Below, piece after piece: positions 55,559-64,000 of a DNA stretch of 64,000 nt. The DNA comes from Symbiodinium natans. Its lineage: Eukaryota > Sar > Dinophyceae > Suessiales > Symbiodiniaceae. Location: NCBI GenBank assembly GCA_905221605.1, contig CAJNDS010000215.1, forward strand, positions 1-64,000, written 5' to 3'. Under the pieces are notes generated by a model. That model was given only the letters and a program-made list of their open reading frames with translations, had not been told where the DNA came from and ran no database searches. Position numbers and translations under genes: made by a program. Each line of letters starts with the position of its first letter. Within the stretch, counting starts at the first letter, position 1.

Positions 55559-58500
55559 ATGATTTGGGATCGTGACGACCATAAAGACTTGCACATGGAC
55601 CAGCGCATGGTGGAGAAGAGGCAATCTGTGCTCAGGACGGTGGTGCAAGTGCCTGGGCTAACTGCGCGTTTCCATGTGTGTGGCCCTCTTCCTGAACATA
55701 GTAGGTTTAGGGTTTAGGGTTTAGGGTTTAGGGTTTAGGGTTTAGGGTTTAGGGTTTAGGTTTTAGGGTTAAGGTTTGGGGTTTAGGGTTTAGGGTTTAG
55801 GGTTTAGGGCTACTTGAAGCGTTAGTTATAGGTAGGGTTATAAGTACCCTAAGCAAGGTCTTGAGCAGATACAACTAGAGTTCCCGCACTTACAACCCTA
55901 CTTATACTTACCCCCCTGAACCTTCAAGTAGCCCTAAACCCTAAACCCTAAACCCCTAAACCCTAAACCCTAAACCCTAAACCCTAAACCCTAAACCCTA
56001 AACCCTAAACCCTAAACCCTAAACCCTAAACCCCTAAACCCTAAACCCCTAAACCCGAAACCCCTAAACCCTAAACCCTAAGCCCTCCGAACCCCTACGC
56101 CGATGTCCCTGCATGGGTTCCCCCGTGGGGGTTTACGAGCATAGGGGGTACCTTACCTAGGGGTCCGTATTATAAGGGAATCCTACTATTTGTTTTTTTT
56201 TTGAGGGCCCCTATGTTCGTAAACCCCAATTTGGGGCAGAACTGGCCACGTCTTGGAAGTTTTGTGACTACGTAGCCCCGAAGCTTGCAAACCCGTGCCA
56301 CTTCTCTTTGCTGCGGTTTAGGATATAGGGTTTAGGGTTTTAGGGTTTAGGGTGTAGGGTAAGGTTTGCCAAGCTGTTTGCCGTGAAGTTCATGCAATTG
56401 GATCATCGGCAAGAGGCACGGACTTGCCCTGCTCGGACATTGATCTGGTGTGCCTATCCGATAGACCCGATGATAAGATGACGACGCAGGCCCGGCACTT
56501 GGAAGTCTATCTCAGCTGGGGTATACGGGTTTAGGGTTTAGGGTTTAGGGTTTACCTGTTTTTGTTCACGCTCGAAGCTGTGGACATGTTTTGCACTCGT
56601 CGCGCCTTAACCTGAACCTTTTTGGAGGAAGTGCGATTCGAGAGCCTCCCAGTGGCGTACCCGGAACTGACCAATGTTCAACTCGGTATCCATACTTTCC
56701 CGCTGTCTCTAATGGATCATATTTTGGGGGGTGGGGGTCGCCATTCATCGAATTTCCAATCACCGGGGGGGGCGGGGGTGGGGCGGGGCTTCGCCATTCT
56801 TCGAATGAATCAATAATGGCCTTCAAATTGCCTTTGAAGCCGAAAAGAGGGGGGTGGGTGGCGACAGATGCGCGGTCGTTGCGTTCTTGTTCTAGATCAC
56901 GGTTTGTATGAGCGAGCGTGTGAGTCCGTGAGGGACTGTGGAGTGTATGTTGTGGTTATCATGTTGGTGTGTGGTGGAGCGTGGCGTGCGGAGTGTGGAG
57001 AGTGGCGTATGGAGTGTTGTGGTGGTGACGGTGGTGGTCGTAGTGGTGTGCTGTGTGTCTAACCCATATTGGCGTGAATGCAGGCTAGCTTTCGTCGTCC
57101 TCGGCTGTGCCCCTCAAGCCTTGAAACTGACTCTAATGAGAATGAAGCAATTAGACCTCCCCGCCCTAATTTTACATCTTCCCAGTATAGTCTCTTATAC
57201 TCTTTAGAGATTGTTCGACATAAGGGCGGCTCTCGGGGAGTGGGGTTTGTGCAGGTACTGGGAGCGGAGATTTGGGTTATTTACTCCCTCTGGCCTCTTG
57301 CGCCGCACCAGATCAGGTTGAGAAGGCTTTGAGAAACCTCTGCGCCTCTGTGGACAGGACACGCAGGGACTCCTTCATGGAGCTAAGAGGAGTTGCAGGT
57401 TCATCTGTTTGTACCAAGACTTGATTGTAAAACGTGTTTGTTACTGGCTGTCTTTCAAGAACTGGTAACCCATGGTAGCATACCCAATGTTGTTCTGGGA
57501 TTGGAAGGGAAGACCCACATGCCGAAGTCGATGCAGGGGTTTCTTACGCCAGCAGAATCAACTGGCTGACCGGAGTAGTTCAGGGTTTGGGTGTGCGGCG
57601 TTGGGAACATGTTATAGGGTTCTTAAGGGAGGGGGCTTCAAGGGGGGTAGGTACCTAGGGAACCTCGGAAGCTTCGGGAGCCTTAGGGAGTAGTAGGGAG
57701 TACTAGGGAGTCTAGGGTTACATACCCCCCTTGAAACCCCCCTCCCTTAAGAACCCTATAAAACATGTCATCGCAAAAGGTCTAGGAACTAAGGCGTCTC
57801 TAGCCCAGTGGTGAAGGTTTTGAGGGGCCTAGGAAACCGTGCCTGGAAACCCGAACCCCTCTGAGTGTTCCGGCCATGTGCAGGAGAGACGACTACTTCA
57901 GTGATGACGAAGACGATGACTGGGGAACTTCGGCCCGATATCGCAACCTGGATGGGAAGTGGCGGGCCCCTGCTGGAGAGCAGCACGAAATCGCAGGCCT
58001 GTCTCGGGCATAGTCTCGCTTGTGCTCGGTGTGCAGTCGTAGGATGTCTGCCTCCTTGTTGTTTCTTCATAGTAGGCCTGCTGTCCATATGATGGATGCA
58101 ACCAAGCATGCTTCGTCCTGCATGACTTTTTCAGAGGCAATGTGTTGACATGGAGCACTGGAGAGAAGACCAAGTTTGAGCGCGGCTGTCTTCACCTTAG
58201 CTTTTGGCATCAAGACCGATTGAAACGAGCTAAAGTGAAGGCCACTACGCTCGAGTGGTCTACGGGTGAGGTGTGGCGCAGGGTCATTAAGGTGAAGCAC
58301 ATGGCCACAAAGTGGCCAAATCCACCCCCAAAGCCGAGATCCATGAGCACTGTGGATGTGATGGAGCTTCGTTACGCTTCAGACACCATTAGCCGCAAGT
58401 TCCAGGATGGAAGGTCTCTGCATCAACTTGTCCACCAGCTTCATGAAGGACATGTGGATCCGTTGAAGCATCCTGATCTGATCCTGGATGCGGTTTCCTG

Positions 58501-59892
58501 GATCTGCCCACTTGGTGGGGATGTGCTACACTGTCTGAACAATCGGAGATTATGGTGTCTTAAGCATTGGGTGCTGACAACCGGACGCCTTGCGACAAAG
58601 GTCGTGGTTCGCATCTACCATTTTGGTGACAGCCCTGCTTTCTTCGAGTCTCGCATTACAACTCCGAATGGCGGACAGAAGGTATTCTTCCGCGAGGCGG
58701 ACGATGACGACCACGACCCTAGCAATAGACTTCCTCAGCGGATGATGGTATCAAGTACCAGAGCCGAGTACATCCATCTGGCATCTAGCCCGACATGAAA
58801 TAGTGATTGTCTGGACCACTTGACTTTTTGCATCGCGTTCGTCGTGAACATGTAGCTGTCGCCCTAAAGCCCCAAACCTTAAGAAGGCTCTCAACCAATT
58901 TCGCCCCGTCTGCCAGCCCCCGCTTCAATGGTCAGGTTTGCGACGGTGTTCACGTGGACATCCTGACTGGAACCAAGTGGGCCGACTCAGATGCCACCAA
59001 ACTGGTTCCTTGGATCTTGGCAGAGGACTTTGGCGCCCGCCAGCAATGGTCTGCACAGATCAGTGCCTGGCACGCCAGGCAGCAAACCGGGAATGCAGCC
59101 AGCATGATTGCTGCCAAGTTGGCTAAGTTGTGGGTACGAAAGGTTGCGTTTCCTCTGTGGAACGCTCTCTTGCGCCCACGCGGTTTCATGATCGAGATGA
59201 TCGTCAAGCACGTGTGTGAGTCAAACCGCCGTGCAGAAAGGTCTGGCTGGGATGGGTTTGTGGAGTTCTTGCGTTTCTGCAGCACGGAACCGATGGAGCC
59301 TATAATGTGGGAGTGGCGCAACTACTGCGACCACCCCCGCATCAACTGGGGAAGCGGCCCACGAGTACTTGATCCTCTCAATCCCACGAACAACCTCGCG
59401 CGTCAGTTCCGTTTCTGGGAAGACCTCCACAAGCTGGCCAAGGAATCGCTCGAAAGGATCATGCATGTCTCTTCGAGCAAATCCTATCGAGATTGGTGGG
59501 GCGGCAGTGCCACACCGGAGCCAGAAGTCGGACCTGCGGCAGACATGCAAGAAGTTCGGCGCGCGCTAGCCGCGCTCGACATCCCCTCTCGCAGCATTGA
59601 GGCCCTGCTTGACGAGACGTGGCATGGCTTCACATCCCTGGAGTTCTTGTGCAAGTACGCAAAGGAGCAAGATCTCGAGGATGTTGGGCTGAACACTGTT
59701 CAGCGCAGGAGGTTGATGGAGGCAATTCAGGCAGGAGGGATCATCTTCGGCAAGTTGCGGGACGAGGGCCGCTTGCCTCAGACGGCCACGGAGGACTCAC
59801 GCTACCAGGAGCCTCCCGCGGCGGAATCATGCAACGAGGAGCCTCCGAAGCAGAAGCTCGCACTTGCTTTTTGGGAACGTGTTTCCTTCTAA
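55559..59892 (+). CDS. OAS/cGAS-like nucleotidyltransferase with C-terminal SAM domain
   Basis: Enzymes of this fold make 2'-5' oligoadenylates or cyclic (di)nucleotide signals. Exons: 55559 (ATG) to about 55642, 56364-56501, 57317-57381, 58887-59892 (TAA, or to about 59874 if spliced onward), about 430 residues. Exon 2 has the nucleotidyltransferase signature GSSARGTDLPCSDIDLV, with two catalytic Asp near residues 53 and 55. The third Asp is in CDGVHVDILTG near residue 120. Further on, RPRGFMIEMI-like helices and GPRVLDPLNPTNN (about 257) match the OAS C-terminal helical domain. Residues about 318-379 (…EQDLEDVGLNTVQRRRLMEA) form a SAM-like oligomerisation domain. Donors are GT (about 55643), GA (56502) and GC (57382), all acceptors AG|G. 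The start codon is tentative. An intein-free Hint region follows. The product nucleotide cannot be predicted. Confidence 0.8.
55703..56090. repeat. TTTAGGG array, foldback, CCCTAAA array
   Basis: In the first nucleotidyltransferase intron: a G-strand array (55703-55810), family A foldback (55811-55930, arms CTACTTGAAG… and …CTTCAAGTAG), then a C-strand array (55931-56085). A short G-strand run (56320-56360) precedes the exon. Confidence 0.9.
56515..57060. other. intronic sequence, no gene called
   Basis: Short telomere-like run, then unique DNA with short ORFs, then a GTGG/GAGTG-rich stretch (56900-57060). No domain is seen. Confidence 0.4.
57607..57768. mobile_element. inverted-repeat element, family B (intact)
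   Basis: About 40-base terminal inverted repeats, starting ACATGTTATAGGGTTCTTAA on the left and ending AAGAACCCTATAAAACATGT on the right, enclose GGTACCTAGGGAACC and AGTAGGGAGTACTAGGGAGT. It has no coding capacity, so it is MITE-like. It sits in the intron 57382-58886. A related copy is at 51186-51340. Confidence 0.85.
57876..58798 (+). CDS. ParB-like domain protein nested in an intron
   Basis: This lies wholly within the intron between nucleotidyltransferase exons 57317-57381 and 58887-59892, on the same strand. A likely first exon (ATG 57876; MCRRDDYFSDDEDDDWG) is followed by a short gap and a long open frame from about 58076 to TGA 58798. The core RYASDTISRKFQDGRSLHQL and, 40 residues on, CLNNRRLWCLKHW match the ParB/sulfiredoxin-like pattern (substrate loop, then NRR) that I know from many dinoflagellate proteins. 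An acidic tail (EADDDDHD) follows. The 57.9-58.08 kb splice is unresolved; a GC donor and TAG|G acceptor are possible. Biochemical role is unknown. It could be an intronless retro-inserted copy or an independent gene. Confidence 0.6.
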
Positions 59893-59950
59893 GAGTTGTC
59901 GTCGATATCAGTATGATATCAGCACAGGACAGCGCAAGCAACAGCAACAG

Positions 59951-62900
59951 GCTGGAAAATCCACAACTCCTGAAGAGCTATCAAGGAACCGGGAGGGCAG
60001 GGCTAGCCGGTGGAATCGCTTCAGCACGCGCTCCGACGCCCCGAGCTCCGAAGCCCCGTGTTCCCATACGAGCAGCTCTTCGCTGATCAGTTGCCCTTCT
60101 CCTCACATCACGCAGGGGCGCTGCTTCATTCCCGGCACGCTCCTGCCCCTGGCAGGAGGGCTCAATCGAGTTGAGCACCTTCATCGCACAGATGTGGTGC
60201 GTGGCCAGAGTGGCAAGCTGCTAAGGGTTGAGCGGGTTGTCACGCACGAGAAGGAGCGGCGCTTCCTTGTGACACTTCAAACAGCAGATGCCAGCCTCAA
60301 GGTGACAGACTCCCATCGAGTAATGGTGACCGGGCACCTTTTTATCAGAGTTCTCCTTGTTCCCCTGCTATTCTTTGCGGTACTCAAGTAACAGCATGGC
60401 TGCCCTGAAAACCTGTGTCTGGCTCTGAGAGGTCATGGATGGCAGGCATGAGACAGTCCGAAGGGCCTCAGAACTTCGAGCTGGTGATCGCGTCAGCTGC
60501 GCACAAGGTCCCATGGGCTCCAGGATGTAGGGTTCAGGGTTAGGTTTAGGGTTTAGGGTTTAGGGTTTAGGGTTTAGGGTTTAGGGTTTAGGGTTTAGGG
60601 TTTAGGGTTTAGGGTTTAGGGTTTAGGGTTTAGGGTTTAGGGTTTAGGTTTAGGTTTAGGGTTTAGGGTTTAGGGTTTAGGGTTTAGGCTTTAGGGTTTA
60701 GGGTTTAGGGTTTAGGGTTCTGAGTTTTGGGCTCAGAGCTCCACACCCTCAATGAAGGAGTGCACCTTGAGCAAGAGGGGTTTTCATGATGATGCCAGGT
60801 ATTCTAATGGACTTGCAGAAGGGTCTCTGCTTCCCAAGACCCCAAAACACTAAGCTCTAAACGCTAAAGACCCTATAAGCCCCAGAAAACCCCAAACCCT
60901 AAGAACACAAACACTTAGACCCTAAACCCTAGACCCTAAATCACCCTAAGCCCCACGCATCAAGCTGTCTTGGGCAAGGTCCCAGTGAGCTTCTCCGCGT
61001 CCATCGGACGTGGGAGGACACGGAGGTCGTGGAGGCCGCAGCAGCGGTCTAGGGTTTAGGGTTTAGGGTTTAGGGTTTAAGGATTAGGGCTTAGGGCTTG
61101 GGGCTTAGGGCTCAGGGCTTAGGGCTTAGGGCTTCGGGTTTAGGGTTTAGGCTTTAGGGGTTAGGGTTTAGGGTTGGGGTGTCCCATCGAGGGGCGTGCT
61201 GGTGCCAAAAGCAGGCAGGCCTGCAAGTCTCGGGTTTGGGGCTCGGGGTCGGCTCGATACGCCTCGAGCCCTTGGAAGAGCCTCGCGAAGGACCATCACG
61301 TATTAGGTTAGACTTTGGGAACTGCCGCGAGAGTCCTTGGAAGGTCAAATAGCTGCGGACAGGGAAGGCGCTGTTCGAAGGCTCTGGATCTCGCATTTGC
61401 GTTGGGGGTTGGTCTCGACGCGCCTCCTGTCCTCGGCAAGCCACGCTTCAGGGGCGATGCACATCAGGTTGCGCTTGTGGATTGGAGCCTTGGATCGTTC
61501 AGGCCTCACGCCTTGGATGCCCCCCTGGCAAGTTGTTGCGAAGCCCTCCTTCCGGGATGCAAGTCCCTGGCTGGGACAAGCGTTTTTGCAAGGGCTGAAG
61601 GCCTTCGAAAGGCCTGTCGAGGGCCAAGGCCCTGGAAGCCTTCGGGAAGGCCAAGGGACCCGCCCGGAGTTCCTCGTGTGCCAGCTTCGGTGCATTCACC
61701 AATGTTCGACGGCTCCGGGGTTTAGGGTTAGGGTCTAGGGGCTAGGGTTAAACAGTCAAACCCTTTAAACCCTGATCCCTATTTTAGTTAAGGGTGTGTT
61801 CCCTGGCTATGGGGTGTTCGGGCTCTTGTTGGGCCCCTGGCGCAAGAAACCCATCCAACAATCAAGCGAAGATTCCTTAAGTCAGATATTCCTATTACAA
61901 TACGGCCGTATAGACTCTAGACCTAAACCCTGCACCTTCAACCCTAACCCTAAACCGTAAACCCTAAACCCTACACCCGAATCCGACCCGGAGCCCCAAA
62001 CGCCAAACTCAAACTTCTAAAAAAACATCCTGGTCCTTTGTGGCTTCTGGAGCTTGCGGAGCTTCGGGTCGGATTCGGGTTTAGGTTTAGGGTTCAGGGT
62101 TCAGAGTTCAGGGTTCAGGGTTTAGGGTTTATAGGGTTTATAGGGTTTATAGGGTTTATAGGGTTTATAGGGTTTATAGGGTTTATAGGGTTTATAGGGT
62201 TTATAGGTTTTATAGGGTTTATAGGGTTTATAGGGTTTATAGGGTTTATAGGGTTTATAGGGTTTATAGGGTTTATAGGGTTTATAGGGTTTATAGGGTT
62301 TATAGGGTTTAGGGTTTAGGGTCTAGGGTTAGGGTTTAAGGTGTAGGGTTTAGGACAACTTGCAACCTGCAGAGGTCGTTCTCAGCCCTGACGAGCCCTT
62401 CGAGTCTTATCCGCCTCTTGCGGACAGCATCTTCTCAAAGGGTCAGGCGCTCCGGGGAGTACTTGAAGGTTCATGGGTAGTTAGAAGTAGAGTTATACGT
62501 ACCCTAAACAAGATTATATCTGGCAGACCAGTTGCACTAGCCCCTTCAGCCTCAGAAGCCTGAGTTCGGTGTAGGATCTGGTTCCTGAAGCCCAAAACCC
62601 ATAAACCCTTTCCTCCTGACCGTCCTCGCAGGAGGCAGAGCCAGACGCTTCTGCACGGCAAGGGCGCAGGCTGCACTCAGTGTTTGTGTTTGGGAGACTT
62701 CTAGCTTGAACCCGTGTTGATCAAAGCCTATAAGCCTGCAAGCGGGTTTAGCTTTAGGGAGCACCTTGCGATTCGGGTCGGGGCATCAGCAAGCCAAGGC
62801 CAACAGCTGCGAGAAACTCCCGAGCTAAACCCACGCTCCCGCAACAACACCCTGAACTCTAAAGCCTGTACCCAGGCCCTGAACCGTAAACCCCAAACCC

Positions 62901-63536
62901 TAAAACCTAAACCTTAAACCCTGCACCCTAAACCCTAGGCTCCTAAACTCCCAGACTCCCATACTCCCAGATTACCAGACTCCACCTACTCGAACTTTAA
63001 AAGCAGAAGTCCGCCCAATCCTGGGAGAGGGTTTGGGGTTTCGGGCTTGGGGTTTGGGGTTGAGGGTTTAGAGTCTCGGGGGTTTAGGTTTGATGCTACT
63101 TGAAGGCTCAATTGCGCATCTTCGTAGGGTTAGAGGCAGCTTACCTGCACATGCAACCCCAATCTCACCTTTCACCCTACCAACAACGACCCGCGAACCT
63201 TCAAATAACCCCTAAGCTCTTAGACTCCCAAACTCTAGACCCTAAACCCCAAACCTCAACCCCAAACCCCAAACCCCAAACCCCAAACCCCAAACCCCAA
63301 ACCCCAAACCCCAAACCCCAAAACCCAAAACCCAAAACCCAAACCCCAAACCCCAAACCCCAAACCCCAAACCCCAAACCCTAAACCTTGCAAACCCTAA
63401 ACCCTATGAGCCTAAACCCTCTGAGCCCACAGCCCTGCTAGGACGCGGCGCTCCGGACAGAACGTCCGTGACGCGCACGCTCAGGCAAATCGAACTCGCC
63501 AAGCCTGGCCTGGCTCCGACTGGTGGCTTCAGGGCT
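59951..63536 (+). CDS. Hint-like domain exons, probably the C-terminus of the nucleotidyltransferase protein
   Basis: Exons: 59951-60327 (Ser-rich linker, then CFIPGTLLPLAGGLNRVE… and LKVTDSHRVMV), 60446-60507 (RRASELRAGDRVSCAQ), 60979-61034 (PSELLRVHRTWEDTEVVE), 62375-62441 (VVLSPDEPFESYPPLADSIF) and about 63442-63536. Joined phases are open. The first residue Cys, the TxxHR block and the LxxGD block are the order of Hint (hedgehog/intein) self-processing folds. Donors: GA (60328), GT (60508), GC (61035), GT (62442). A 76-base GA-AG intron (59875-59950) would fuse it to the SAM-bearing exon, which is inference; otherwise it is a separate gene. No splice-out Asn is visible, so cleavage is not implied. 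The gene may run past the window. Confidence 0.6.
60535..60715 (+). repeat. TTTAGGG array
   Basis: About 180 bases of G-strand heptamers, 28 bases after the donor at 60508. Confidence 0.95.
61180..61740. other. unique intronic block with ORFs on both strands
   Basis: Repeat-free DNA between Hint exons. Plus-strand ORFs 61315-61725 and 61337-61738 and minus-strand ORF 61345-61695 overlap. No domain is recognised. Confidence 0.35.
62122..62310 (+). repeat. TTTATAGGG 9-mer array
   Basis: About 20 near-identical copies of TTTATAGGG. The 9-mer is in frame, giving a false GFIGFI ORF. Pure TTTAGGG flanks it. Confidence 0.95.
62460..62530 (+). mobile_element. foldback family A, one arm
   Basis: TACTTGAAGGTTCATGGGTA followed by GTTATACGTACCC; no clear right arm. 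It begins 18 bases into the intron after 62441. Confidence 0.6.
63097..63208. mobile_element. foldback element, family A (diverged)
   Basis: Left arm TACTTGAAGGCTCA and right arm CGCGAACCTTCAAATA, with diverged interior. Confidence 0.6.
63238..63415 (-). repeat. CCCCAAA / CCCTAAA array
   Basis: C-strand array, mostly CCCCAAA, upstream of the last Hint-gene exon. A TTTAGGG array follows that exon at 63541-63595. Confidence 0.95.
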
Positions 63537-63599
63537 TGTGGGGTTTAGGGTTTAGGGTTTAGGGTTTAGGGTTTAGGGTTTAGGGTTTAGGGTTTGCAA

Positions 63600-64000
63600 G
63601 TTTCAGGGCTTAGGCTTTGTAAGGTTTAGGGTTTAGGGTTTGTAAAGGTTCGGGTTTAGGGCTTGGGGCTTAGGAGTGTTGAGGGGTTTTGAGTGTTGAA
63701 GATTTGGGCTACGCTGGGCCTGGACTTTGCCAAGGTGTGGGATCTTGAAAGCCTGAAAGCCTAAACCCCAAACCCGAGACGCTCATAAATCTCCAAACCC
63801 TGCAAAACCTACGCCCTGAACCCTTAATTAACTTGCGGAATCCTAGACGACCCCCACCCGGCCCCTCAGCACAACAAGGCGAAAAGAATGCTTTGTAAAG
63901 GGTTTTTAATGCTTTGTAAAGGGTTTTTGTGGGCGAGGCAAAGTAGTACAGGCTCTGCACTGAACCCTTCAAGCCCTCGCCGAAGGTGGTCTGCTGAATC
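63600..64000. other. window end, decayed telomere-like DNA
   Basis: Scattered TTTAGGG/CCCTAAA remnants and a short tandem (AATGCTTTGTAAAGGGTTTTT twice, about 63888-63927). No gene is called. Confidence 0.5.

Overview
The window looks like nuclear DNA of a dinoflagellate, probably of the Symbiodinium/Suessiales type. Several signs agree. Plant/alveolate-type telomere heptamers (TTTAGGG / CCCTAAA) and their 8-, 9- and 15-base variants are scattered through all 64 kb on both strands. Every gene I could decode lies on the + strand. When exons are joined by protein homology and reading phase, most introns start with GA or GC instead of GT, and nearly all end in AG followed by G. Two proteins carry Hint-like and ParB-like domains that I associate with dinoflagellate gene models. 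The species assignment is inference. The exon phases are read directly from the sequence.

Layout. (1) 0.3-16.0 kb: a ThiF/E1-like gene, best matched to the tRNA threonylcarbamoyladenosine dehydratase (TcdA) family, in about 16 tiny exons. (2) 16.0-19.3 kb: a 0.9-kb TG microsatellite, telomere-like arrays and a 0.45-kb segmental duplication. (3) 19.4-38.87 kb: a fold-type-II PLP cysteine synthase gene. Its catalytic core is 16 exons (24072-38869, 1128 nt including stop, one open frame). It probably has 5' exons back to 19.4 kb. (4) 39.5-54.3 kb: many short exon-like islands that I cannot name, including one with an F-box-like stretch, mixed with minisatellites and foldback elements. (5) 55.5-63.6 kb: an OAS/cGAS-like nucleotidyltransferase gene with a SAM domain and, by splice inference, a C-terminal Hint domain. 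One of its introns contains a complete ParB-like ORF on the same strand.

Most introns are dominated by telomere-like arrays. About half of the reconstructed introns have the G-rich strand near the 5' splice site and the C-rich strand near the 3' splice site, so the transcript could fold the intron back on itself. Short foldback (MITE-like) elements occur in at least a dozen copies. Most long ORFs in the window are translations of simple repeats and are not genes. The two metabolic genes both touch sulfur or tRNA chemistry, but nothing shows that they act together.
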